Positions 48,901-58,875 of a DNA stretch of 64,000 nt are shown here, piece after piece; position 1 is the first letter of the stretch, and every line of letters starts with the position of its first letter. A program made the translations under genes and the position numbers. A model generated the notes under the pieces. The model had not been told where the DNA came from and did no database searches. It worked only from the letters and a program-made list of their open reading frames with translations. Origin of the DNA: Dysidea avara (taxonomy: Eukaryota; Porifera; Demospongiae; Dictyoceratida; Dysideidae); the NCBI RefSeq assembly GCF_963678975.1, contig NC_089274.1, forward strand, positions 2,344,001-2,408,000, given 5' to 3'.

Positions 48901-51900
48901 TAAGTCCACCCCATTATGCCGTGAGTCTTGATTATGTGAGAACTAGTTCTGCACAATAAATTGCTACTGTCTGTAAACAAGCCTTCATTGAAAATTTACA
49001 CTTGCTTTCAGTATTCATTTCCATACTTATATTACTTGATTGTACTATAATGTGCTTGAAGCTACTGTCTTTGTTGCATGTTAGAGGTATTTTCATTGAC
49101 TGGAGTGTGACACTGACAAACTTCAACTGAGTTTTGTAGTGACATTGTGCATGTCATCAATTGGGAGATCTGGAACACAGCAAAAATGCAGGAATTTACT
49201 GCAACATTTCTTTCAGATTGATCACCACCAAAATCAAGTACATGGATGTCACCAATTGTATTTAACTACCTATACTCCACGTAGGAGAGGACAACTTCAT
49301 AAAACTTGGGTGAAAGTTTTGGCCCAAAAGAATAATAAGGTTACAAAATACAGCAGTCAATATTTCATGCTATTTTTGCTAGAAGAGATGGACGAAATTT
49401 GCTGCCACTCCAGTGTTTTCTTGATTTGACACATGACAATAGTTTATAAGTTGATTTGAAAATATTGATTTTTGCAGACCTAGATTATAACATTGATGTA
49501 GCAAACCTTACTGGGTAACTTACCGTATTACATGCCTGACTTTCACTCAAAACAACTAATCAAACAGTACGGTAGTACTGTTTAACTGTTTAAGTAGGGA
49601 TCCCCCAAAAATGACACATGCCGCCTAAAATACTGCCTTTAAAAATCATCTTAGAGACATCTTATGCCATGAAAATCACCTTTACAAAATAATAGTAGTC
49701 CGTCTAACATGAAATACAGCATTAAAAACAAGAAAGCACTTAATTACTGGTCAAAACTTGAAATTTGGTCTGCCTGCCTCACTCACTCACTCACTCACTC
49801 ACTCACTCACTCACTCACTCACTCACTCACTCACTCACTCACTCACTCACTCACTCACTCACTCACTCACTCACTCACTCACTCACTCACTCACTCACTC
49901 ACTCACTCACTCACTCACTCACTCACTCACTCACTCACTCACTGTCCGACCACAGTTGCAAGCCTAGAGGCCAAACGAAGCACCACACGGCCACCATTTT
50001 ACACCACAATAACAAACTCACCAGTGGGATGTGCCTTTTTGGATTCCGACAAGTGTAGGCCTCTGCACCTTGTCATTTCTTTTATCTTCAATCAGGCTGC
50101 TTGTCTTCTTCTTCATCCAACGAAACCATATTGAGGCATTAATTTTCCATATCAACATTTTCTTTCAGCAGCATATTTAGATACCACAGAATTATTTCTG
50201 AGCTGGATTTCAGAAGTGCTTCAGTCCTGGTGCTACTATAAGAGGTATACTAGCTAGATATCTGCCACTTCGCGATTGAGATCCCATTTGCAATAGGTTC
50301 ATGACCACACCTATCAAATAAAGATCTAGGTGGACTAATAGTGATAGAGTGCAGAGACCACACCTCTTAACAATCTAGCTATTCACTTAACATTAAACAA
50401 AATGACCTCACCCCTTATTGGTCTAGCTAGCTACACACCCCTTGGTTGACTTGAGATATTTAATAGAACAGTCACTCTAATACAACAGTCGTGTATGACA
50501 TTCTAATAGAACATTCACAAGTTACACTAGCTGGCTACAACAAAATACTAAACAAACTAGTATTTTAAAAATTAAAATTGAAGTAGGGATCTATGCAATA
50601 AAAAGAAGTGACCAAGAGATGAATGATGCATGCTATTACAGCATAGCTCGGTGAGAAAGTCCCTACTTTAGCACATTAGCTATAATTGTGTTCAATGCCA
50701 AAGTAGGGACTTTCCCACCGAGCTATGCTGTAATACCATCATTCATCTCTTGCTCTACTACTTTTTATTGCATAGATCCCTACTTCAGTTTTAAAATACT
50801 AGTACTTTTTTAAAACCATATGGATTATATTATCTGCAGTACTGTTAATATTGCTGCTATTATTCAATCTTTGTTGGTTCATCATTTGTGTGGCTAATTT
50901 GAGCAGGTACACAGGCTCCATATTAAATCATTATAATCATGCATAGCAGTCAGGTATAGTGTCCATTCATTTGTTGATGTAGAGGGGTGGATACCACCAG
51001 ACCACATAGATCTGTAGACTACATTTCACACTTATCAAACATTGATGTATGTCATTCTCAGATTCTCGGTGGAGCCTTGTTGGCCATTGGTATCATAGCA
51101 GAGCTACAGAAGGAAGATTATGGTGATGTTAGTTCTTCAGTACTGGCTAGTCCTGCTATTATCTGTATAATAATTGGATCAGTACTGTTTCTGCTTGGTC
51201 TCCTGGGTGCAGTGGGGGCTCTAGTGGAGCTATACTATGTGTTGATGATAGTAAGTGGATATGACAATTTAACTACTGTACACATAATTGTGTTTATTTC
51301 CTGTAGTATGTGCTCCTACTTTTTATCATACTGTTGGTTGAAATTGGTGTTGCTGTGTTTATTTATGTCCAAAATGATGAGGTATGTATAAGTAGTGAGC
51401 CTAGTTCTGTGTAGCTTGATTTATCTTTGAACATGAGTCATTTGATTTCCTTTGTATAATTCCTTTGTTTTCATTTTTCTGAGAGAATGAGAGAATCTCA
51501 TGCCTAAATACATATAAAAATGGTATGTGGGCTTCTAATAAACCAAGAATTGAGCAGTTAAATTATATTCAGTCCATTTGTTCTATCAGCATTGTAAGTA
51601 GGTTGGGTCATCTGGATTATCCGAGTCATTTGGGTTGTGGGTTGAGTGGTTCTTATCTGCTATACTGAATATCTGGGTCTGACCTGGATACTCACATGTG
51701 ACCATATGTTCACAAACTTGATTGTATTTGTATTGGTAGAAATGCAGTTGTGCAGTATACTCAATAAACTTGTGTGGAGCCATGCCCACCATTCAGAAAA
51801 TTTTAATGCGTTATGCTGTCTGCATGTTTGAGGGCATGTATGCCCACAGACAGTAGCATGCATGCCCACTATTGGGATTGCTGGATTTGTTGCTTGTAGC

Positions 51901-53857
51901 CAACTAGTATGGTGTCAAGCCAGCTCAATTATAGGAATTGTGGATTGCTTTAACTACCTGTATACTTACATGGAGCCACGCCTACTTTTCTATTTCCTCT
52001 TGCAGATAATTCTTCAAATTCCTATATAATCTTTGCTATTAATGCAGGACTAACTAGCAGAGCTTGCAATTGGGACTTTTAAATTTAGCTCTTGATCTAT
52101 TTTAATTACACTGGGTCTGATCTGGATCTCATCTGGATAGACATTCAGGTCAGTGGGTCAACCGGGTCAGCAGTACTGATCCACTTAAAACACTGCATTC
52201 TATATACGCTATTATGTGTATGTTTCCCAGATGTTCTTTGTTACACAAGCTACGCTTATGCATGAGTTTAGTTTAATATGTTTCAGACAGAAGATATTAT
52301 ACGTGAACAAATGGAAGAGCTGATTAAGGAATACAGGAATGACCCTGATCTACAGGATCTGATTGACAGCATACAGTCAGATGTAAGTACTGAACTGGAT
52401 GTTTATTATGATCTAGTTGTGACTTTTGTAGTTGCTAGAATGTTGTGGTATTGATAGACCAGATGACTGGCAGTTGAATCCATATTTCAACTGTAGTAGT
52501 CCTTCACTACAAGCTTGTAGCGTACCATTCTCCTGTTGTCTACCTGTAAGTTTAGGGAAGTATCACATATGCAGTATTGATATATATAGCATATCAGTGT
52601 CTATAACACTCCTCACCTCTGTGTTGTTGTAGGAGGAAAACTCTACTGTAGTAAACACACAATGTGGTGATGGTGCACTAAGAATAGGAAATGTTAGTAT
52701 TGTGTAAGATACCGCTATATGGATCAGCTATTATTGTTTGTGAGGCCATGCTATCTTAGTATTCAGCATGTATTCTATAGTTATAACATGCTTATCAGAG
52801 ATATGACTGAAATAATTACATGCATGACAGTGCTTGAGGGCTGGAGAATGCATATACGTATTTCAGTCTTATCCCAAGTAATCATGTTGTATAACTGGTA
52901 TATTCAGACCCCAGTAGATGAAATGACTAGAGATAGCAATTTATAGTGAAACAGTACCTGTTAGTGATCAAAATCAGTAGAATCATTGATGGATTGGATG
53001 TTCGAGAGTCTTTAGTGATGCTGCTTTCATCTATACTCATGATTACTGATTTATCGACAAAAATACGAGTTGACAATCCTTTCAACAGCCCAGGTGGTTG
53101 ATTTTTAGGCGCTTGTTATTTGTTTACTGTTTAGATAAGAATTTCACAGAGTGTGTGATCGTGAAGTTGCACCATATATGGTAAGCATAACCAGAAACCG
53201 TGGTATATCATTTAGTTACCACAGCATACCACTTTTGACCTTCACCGCAGGTGTGGTATGAATATGTACAAAATGAAGGGCTCATAACTTGCTTCATTTA
53301 TTTTACTCATGCATTGCTGTTTGTATGTACACATTGCTAAGGGACATAAAATTTGTGAACATTGAAGTTTTATTGTCCATGAAATTTTCATCTTGAAGTT
53401 TAGTACTGATTTTATTGCCGAAGATTTATGTGATTCTCAAACATATAAACTACAATTAACCACAGATTATAAATGCCTCAAAAAAATTATGTATATTGCT
53501 GTCAGGGTACTAGTGTGTCATTTTCTATACATACAGACAGGCTCACGTTCTCAGCTAATATACACTAATGGATGTTATGGTGAATTTGAGGAGTTAATAG
53601 AAAATGTGTTGCCAATATTGGGTGGAATTTTGCTAGGAATTTTTGTGCTGGAGGTAAGATGACTTTGTATGTATTTAATTTATATACATAGTTTGCACTA
53701 ACAGGTTCTGAGCATATTCCTTACAGTTGGATTAGTTGTTGACATTAGAAATGAAAAGAGCCGAGCTCGGAAATGGCATAAGGCTCATCCAAAACAAAGA
53801 AAGAAGAAAAAGACTGAACTGGAAAACTTCACTTTAGTATCACCATCACACAAATAA
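39976..53857 (+). CDS. TspanC8-type tetraspanin 4
   Basis: Fourth tandem paralogue. Exons: 39976-40038, 51062-51250, 51307-51381, 52287-52382, 52432-52545, 52633-52692, 53537-53653, 53705-53857 (TAA); 288 aa. Exon 1 is four codons shorter than in its sisters ([20 protein letters not shown]), lacking VGEG. Loop: [45 protein letters not shown], with eight cysteines kept. TM3 is [16 protein letters not shown]. The basic tail ends LVSPSHK. Intron 1 is 11 kb and carries an LTR element, MITEs, a foldback element, a hAT element and family A copy 3. An AATAAA overlaps the stop codon (53853-53858). Exon 2 is the most divergent of the four versions but still nearly identical in its central 100 bp. Confidence 0.94.
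40210..40487. mobile_element. Palindromic MITE carrying repeated GGTCA half-sites
   Basis: The long inverted ends run inward from AAGGGGGTGACATA / tatgtgacacccccTT through CACTGTAGG(t/g)AGATCTG to GACCGCGGTCAAAG. The interior repeats GTCA/GGTCA, including AAGTCAAAGGTCA at 40267-40279. The flanks (caacaac / caacaaa) resemble a target duplication. It lies 170 bp into tetraspanin 4 intron 1. Confidence 0.75.
40725..40960. mobile_element. TA-flanked MITE inside the 5' LTR
   Basis: Inverted ends CTGCGGTTTTCCAA and TTGGAAAACCGCAG continue inward to about 45 bp of arm. TA lies at 40723-40724 and 40961-40962. It is 236 bp, Tc1/mariner type, and younger than the LTR element it interrupts. Confidence 0.85.
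42601..42835. mobile_element. MITE with CCCAGGTAAA ends and CTTGCAAG repeats, inside the LTR element
   Basis: Ends CCCAGGTAAAAAAA and TTTTTTTACCTGGG are inverted. The 235-bp interior repeats CTTGCAAG at least four times, mostly as (at)CTTGCAAGatt. No clear target duplication, so the superfamily is undecided. Confidence 0.75.
46001..46843. repeat. Composite repeats incl. inverted family A fragment with (TAA)n end
   Basis: 46498-46843 reads as the reverse of family A copy 1 around 3660-3960 (ggtatgccaaaaggca, gccattatcaagttacgctt, gcctgaaggcatcaggcagg, gggcttggttataccta). A (TTA)n block lies at 46478-46492. To the left, 46060-46370 carries two diverged copies of a unit containing tctgcaatcaatccagtcac. 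Confidence 0.55.
46844..47329. mobile_element. Foldback element, about 105-bp arms
   Basis: The left arm from agagtatataatagaaacca and right arm to gatttctattatatactct are inverted over about 105 bp (shared gtgattaatgattgc, taacatggatatttcagtaa). Non-coding centre. A hAT element is inserted a few bases to its right. Confidence 0.78.
47341..47842. mobile_element. hAT-type MITE, CAGTGTTGGG ends
   Basis: Ends CAGTGTTGGGA and tCCCAACACTG are inverted. The flanks aatataca (47333-47340) and aatatata (47843-47850) form an 8-bp duplication with one change. The interior is an imperfect alternation of gtaa/ttac blocks, typical for this terminus class. Confidence 0.85.
47851..49562. other. Intron sequence with a 32-bp tandem duplication
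   Basis: In tetraspanin 4 intron 1. The 32 bp at 47898-47929 are repeated exactly at 47930-47961 (gagatactcagagagcagtt...). Dispersed module copies lie near 47962 and 48778. No exon is recognised in the rest. Confidence 0.6.
49563..50812 (+). mobile_element. Repeat family A, copy 3, with (CACT)n block and terminal palindrome
   Basis: The left end is cagtacggtagtactgttta. A pure (CACT)n block at about 49779-49943 replaces the (CTGA)n or (GCCT)n of other copies. The conserved segment 49960-50165 (ccacaataacaaactcacca, cttgtcttcttcttcatcca) follows, then module copies at 50459, 50475 and 50502, then a 50555-50812 palindrome with arms of about 95 bp (agtagggatctatgcaataa / ttattgcatagatccctact). 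It is a sister of 55735-56668. Confidence 0.72.
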
Positions 53858-55010
53858 ACATGGTGACACAAATTTTTAAAGCACATTGCCACAGCACCTG
53901 TTGTGTAAATGCAAATTTGCAGGTCCTATTTTATTAACTACTTCACTACTTATTATTATGTTCCCCTCAATTTTGATGTCACAATTATATGTATAATAAT
54001 CAGATACATCAGTCGTCCCATAAGAATGTAAGTTGATTCAAAAAAATCATACAAAATTAGCTCAGCTGTACAAAAAGGACTCATCTGGGAAGTACACATT
54101 GCAACTGTGTAATAATGCAACTGATACCTGAGAATGAATGTCAATGCAAATAATATTATTGTCATTGACTCGTGTGCTACATCCAGCCTCTAATCAATTC
54201 CTTCTAAAATTGGCTAGTAGTGGTAGAAAAAATCACTTATTAGAATTTACTAAGAACTGGTGTGGCCAAGAATGAATATTCATACATGCAAGCTAACAAC
54301 AGAGATTATTGATTTGTATTCTATGTTAAGTCTTGCCGCATTAGTACCTGTAGTATCCAGTTACATAAACACAGCCATGCTGTTTCTGTGTGGGATTACC
54401 AATAACAGTGGAGAGTCAATTATGTAAACAAATATGGCAGAGGGGTATTTGTATACATAGCTTAATATGTGACACCAAACAACTAATAAACTATACACCT
54501 GTGAACAAAATGCTCTAATAGAACAATTTTGACATTCAGATAATCAACCCAAGTGTTAATCTGTGGTAATGTAAAGGTTGCAGCACAACTTATCTCCATA
54601 CTAATTTGGCACGAGTCCAGTTTTGCAATTCTTCTTGCAGGGGATATTGTAACTAGCTATGAATCTTTATCATCAAGTGATGCTCTCATACACTTAGCTA
54701 TTTACAAGCTTGGTTAATTCTCTTTAAAAGTAATTTCACCTTCCTTTAACTTTTTCTCAGAGTGAATTAAAACTATGTACATCTAGAATATGTCAAAAAT
54801 TCCAGTACTTTCTGTGTATGTTAGCATGCTGCTATATAGTGTAACCTAACCCTCTGTATCTGTATCATATAACTCATGATAGATAATTGTATCACAAGAC
54901 AGATTACAAGTAACAATATTGATATAACAAGTGATATATTACAACATGTTAGGATGTGCACAACACAACAGATAACCATAGGACAGTCCAGTACAAGATT
55001 GATGAGGTCA
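53858..55010. other. Intergenic region after tetraspanin 4
   Basis: Tail-to-tail spacer between tetraspanin 4 (+) and the unidentified minus-strand exon. A single module copy is at 54513. Nothing else recognised. Confidence 0.55.
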
Positions 55011-55634
55011 TTAGTTCAGTTCAGTGGAAGATTTGAGCATTGTAATAGCTCGCTGTGACTCTTTCAGAACTTTGTCTGGTAGACTTATTCGACGTTCATC
55101 TTCCTTACTAAATGTACGTGGCCACTTATCTTCAAAGCTTTCAGCATATTTTTCCACCACAGCCTTCAGTTGACACATGTTCTCTACACTTGTTTGTATT
55201 ATCCATGACTCAGATAAGTAAGCAAGGTTCTTAGTATTTCTGTACCTGAATTCTAAATACAGGTGTTTTATTTGTAAATTGCCTGGTCTATCTTGAGACC
55301 AATCTCCTCTCATGACATTAGGGAATGGTGAAGGAATTTGTGATACAACAATCTTTTCCTCTGGAAGCTTCAGCTCTTTTGTTGGTTTGGACTTTCCTGC
55401 CATTGATTTATCTGAAGATAACACCTTCTGTTTGGATATATCAAGCACAGCCTGCTGAAGTTTACGGTCATGAGTGATGGTTAATATTTTATCAGATACT
55501 GTTAGTTTTTGATCTAATGAGGCCTTAAGAAGTGATGCTTTAACCCTCCTGACTTCAGACTTGACATCAATTGAAGTGGTTGGTATTTCTGATGTTATTT
55601 CCTTGATATGTTTGTCCACCTTTTCTTCATCAAC
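55011..55634 (-). CDS. Terminal exon of an unidentified protein-coding gene
   Basis: Open on the minus strand from an acceptor at 55635 (tgcatacag) to TAA at 55013-55011: 207 codons without a stop, in a region where repeats are full of stops. It begins VDEEKVDKHIKEITSEIP. The first half is rich in Lys, Glu, Ser and Asp and predicted helical. The second half looks folded, with aromatic and Trp residues (VMRGDWSQDRPGNLQIKHLY, then YLEFRYRNTKNLAYLSESWI, and KWPRTFSKEDERRISLPDKV). I do not recognise the family. No further exon was found between 55635 and the window end, so the rest may be spread among repeats or lie outside. A host exon is more likely than chance because codon use is even and a proper acceptor abuts it. 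Confidence 0.65.
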   Translation of the reverse strand, partial: VDEEKVDKHIKEITSEIPTTSIDVKSEVRRVKASLLKASLDQKLTVSDKILTITHDRKLQQAVLDISKQKVLSSDKSMAGKSKPTKELKLPEEKIVVSQIPSPFPNVMRGDWSQDRPGNLQIKHLYLEFRYRNTKNLAYLSESWIIQTSVENMCQLKAVVEKYAESFEDKWPRTFSKEDERRISLPDKVLKESQRAITMLKSSTELN

Positions 55635-55734
55635 CTGTATGCAATAACAACACAGTAGAGATATTATGAGACATCATACATAACTTCCATGATACAAATA
55701 TGTTGTGATATAAAATTACAAACATCGTACAGTA

Positions 55735-56668
55735 CAATAGTACTGTATCATACAGTACAGTAGTGAGTCAAAAATCTAGGTTAGGTGTAATCAAGGTCTA
55801 AAATGTCCACAGAGTAATCCCATATAAATTTTCAAAAGAAAATTTCTTATTCAACTGAATTTTCTGCCTGCCTGCTTACCTGCCTGCCTGCCGCCTTCCC
55901 ACAGTTGCAGGGCTGGAGGCCAAATGAAGCAGTGTATATGGCCACTATTTTATGCCACAATAACAAGCTCACCAGTGGAATATGTCTTTTGGGGTTTCAA
56001 CAAGTGTGTCCCCACTACGCTTTGTGCTTCCTTTAATTTCAATCAAGTTGGTCATCATCTTCTTCATGCAATAAAGTCATATCTGAATGTTAATTATTCA
56101 TATTTATCCTTTCCTTGAGAAGCAATTATTCAAAACATTTATACTATGGTAGATCTAACAACGTTAAACATTCTTACAGTTGTCCTGTCAGAAAAATATC
56201 AGTCCGGGTAAAAGCGGTCCAGCCCAACCAAGTTAGAATGCTGTAAAAGTTACTGGACACCTGTAACTTCATGATAGGTTCAAGACTATGCCCAATCTTG
56301 GCTGGCTAAGAACAATTGAGCATGGAGATCACACCATTTAACAATCTCAAACACAAAGACCACACCCCTCCTAGCTTGTTGGTTTAGAGAGACCGACTTG
56401 AGATACTCTAATACAGCAGTCACCCTAATAGAACAGTTTCATGTGTATAGTTATATACAAACTAGTGTATTTAAAAGTTAAAAATGAAGTAGGGATCAAT
56501 TTGATAAAAAGTAGTGAAACAAGAGATGAACAGGTGGTAAAATTCCTACTTTGGAATTGAACAAAATGATTGCCAATGAAGGGATTTTCTCACAGAGCTA
56601 TGCTGTAATAGCATCATTCATCTCTTGTTTCACCACTTGTATCCCTACTTCATTAAGTACACTAGTGG
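55735..56668 (+). mobile_element. Repeat family A, copy 4, with (GCCT)n block
   Basis: The left end is cagtacaatagtactgtatc. (GCCT)n lies at 55864-55893 and the conserved segment at 55905-56115. The module pair is at 56406 and 56423, and the terminal imperfect palindrome at about 56465-56660 ends tatccctacttcatt. A separate piece of the conserved segment lies at 56755-56940. Confidence 0.68.
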
Positions 56669-57269
56669 ACATTTAATCCCAACTTCAGTTATATCACAGG
56701 CTGTGTATGGCTGAAGTGCATACATACACCAATATTAAATTTTTAAAAATTGCTAAACCCATGCCACCATCATTTTCATCACAATACTTAGCTCATATGT
56801 GGCATGTGCCTTTATGGGGTTCTGGCAAGTGTCTTCCTTCTACATCTTGCTTTTACTTTAATCTTCAATCATGCTGGTTGACTTCTTCTTCATGAAATGA
56901 AACATATCAGGCATTAATTTTCTGTATCAACCCCTAAAGCAACGCTCAGCTGCATTACAAGGTATTACTGGTAGACAGTTGGAGACACTGTACCTGCATG
57001 ATATGACCTTTCATGAACTGTCTGGACAATAACAATTGAGCAACCTAATCCAACAGATTGAGGGACATTCCCAGCTGTATTTATAGCCACTGACTATTAA
57101 ATACATGTCTCTTAACGCTTAGACACCATCAACATAACACTGTTTTTGAAGGATTGGTTGCATAAGTAACACCAACTATCATATCAAAGTTGACAAAAGT
57201 TTTTGATAAGTTGTCCACCCACCTAGAAGAGTCCCAGTCACTTTTCAACCCAATATCCAAGAGGAACTA
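56669..57269. repeat. Degraded repeat sequence
   Basis: 56755-56940 matches the cttcttcttcat segment of family A copies 3 and 4. The rest shows nothing recognisable. Confidence 0.45.
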
Positions 57270-57659
57270 TCGTATTTGACCGGTTAAAAGCCGCGGCTCA
57301 TATAATATCCGCCCCCGGATAGTAGCTGTTCCACAACCTAGAATCATTGTCATAAGAGCCGCCCTTGGATAAGAGCTGCTGCTTGTATCTGAACATACTG
57401 TTGCAAGTGTTGACTAGACATGTTTGAAATAAAAACCAGGAAAAGGAGTTGTTTTAAGCCAGGAAATAGTGTTTTTGAGAGTAGTTAATATTAATGACAG
57501 TATTCACAGATGATTAAGCAAGGTCAGCCACTCGTGAATCTGCATGAATGCCACGGGCTGCTGCCACACAAGCCAATAGTAGCTGCCCTCAGATAGTAGC
57601 TGCAGGGTTTTGCTTGCTGAAAGTTATAGTAGCCGCGGCTATTAACCGGTCAAATACGG
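57270..57659. mobile_element. TA-flanked MITE, CGTATTTGACCGG ends
   Basis: Inverted ends CGTATTTGACCGGTTAAAAG and attaaccggtcaaatacgg extend through gccgcggct. TA lies at 57268-57269 and 57660-57661. It is 390 bp, with internal repeats of the form atagtagctg(c/t). Confidence 0.82.
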
Positions 57660-57871
57660 TAATCTAAATGGAAAATCTGGGTGTAACTTGAAAGGTTGAA
57701 GAACCCAATCACTAGCATGGTTACTGTTGGTAAGCCTAATGGTAGCTTCACACTTTGCAAATACCCATATAATTTTCTATTTAATAATTGTTCTTGCAAC
57801 CCCACACCCACAAATTTTATAAGTAAGTAGTTAAGTGTACTTAATTAGTTTTGTGAGTATTAGGCCATCTG

Positions 57872-58316
57872 TAGGGACCCGCCGATTATGCTGGCATAAT
57901 TTTGAGCATAATAGGTACCTAAAAGCATTGAGCGTAATGCCAGAATAATAGGTTAAATATTTGTACGATAGTGTAAATTCTTGCTGTAAAAATGACAATT
58001 GCAAAATAAGATCGATATACTCTAATAGAGCAGTCGGTAACTCTAATAGAACAATCATCAAACTGACTGTTCTATTAGAGTATATCGATCTTCTCTTACA
58101 TGCAGGCATGCAGCAAGAATTTATTATTTGTGTTCCAGCCACTCATTTTTTTCTTTCTATATAGTGTTAAACTAGTAGCAAAGCATATGAACTAAGGCAT
58201 GAACATTGAGCATAATCGAGCATAATAGGTAAATATTTTAAGCATAATAGGTGAATTTTTGAGCAGTGCAGCATAGCATAATAGGTAAAATTATGAGCAT
58301 AATCGGCGGATCCCTA
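57872..58316. mobile_element. hAT MITE, sister of 37852-38272
   Basis: Ends TAGGGACCCGCCGATTATGC and gcataatcggcggatcccta are inverted. The flanks gccatctg (57864-57871) and gccatcag (58317-58324) form an 8-bp duplication with one change. Two forward module copies at 58020 and 58041 face a reverse copy at 58064-58080, with gatcgatatac at both outer edges. Confidence 0.88.
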
Positions 58317-58469
58317 GCCATCAGTGGTATTTGCTGGATTCTAATTTAGTTCTTATTTTTTGTATACACAATTTTGTAGCCATGCACTGTAAAGCATAAC
58401 CTGTTTTAGACAATTCCAGCTATAAGTTGCTCTACAATTTAATATTATTGCTGCTAGATGACCTGATTT

Positions 58470-58875
58470 AGTTTTGATAGATAAGGTGTCCAGGTGTACC
58501 AAATTTATTGATGTAGCTTGTGTGATGGACCGCCACGAGGTTGACAAACATAGAGAAAAAAAAATGAGAAGTATTTGGACTTGGAAATTGAGCTTCAGCT
58601 ATTGTGGAACACCAAAGTTGAGTTGGTTCTTTGGTGGTTTGGGTTCCCTACATGAAAAAACTGTTTCGAATTTTGAATTCCTACAAATAACTGAAATCAG
58701 TATTCATCAATTACAGAAGACAGTGTTGCTAAGGACTGATAAAATGTTAAGGAGACATCTTTCACTCTAAAGTTCAAGTTGAACTCGTCAAATCTCCTAT
58801 AGGTATGCTTTAAAGTATATATATATATATGGTATTATTTAATTAAACATAATAATAATAATAATTATTATACAA
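58470..58875 (+). mobile_element. LINE 3' fragment, restriction-like endonuclease type (copy 1)
   Basis: Residues around IDVACVMDRHEVDKHREKKM match the endonuclease-like region that usually reads ID(V/I)A(V/I)PGD in R2/R4/NeSL-type LINEs. The conserved end LQKTVLLRTDKMLRRHLSL is followed by the stop, a short 3' UTR and a (TAA)n tail at 58846-58870. The frame changes once in the middle, so it is inactive and 5'-truncated. Confidence 0.65.

Noticed and set aside
49709-50134. Three overlapping ORFs of repeated Ser-Leu-Thr-His
   Set aside because: They are translations of the (CACT)n microsatellite inside repeat family A.
50987-51391. 134-codon ORF as a separate small membrane protein
   Set aside because: It is exon 2 of tetraspanin 4 read through both flanking introns.
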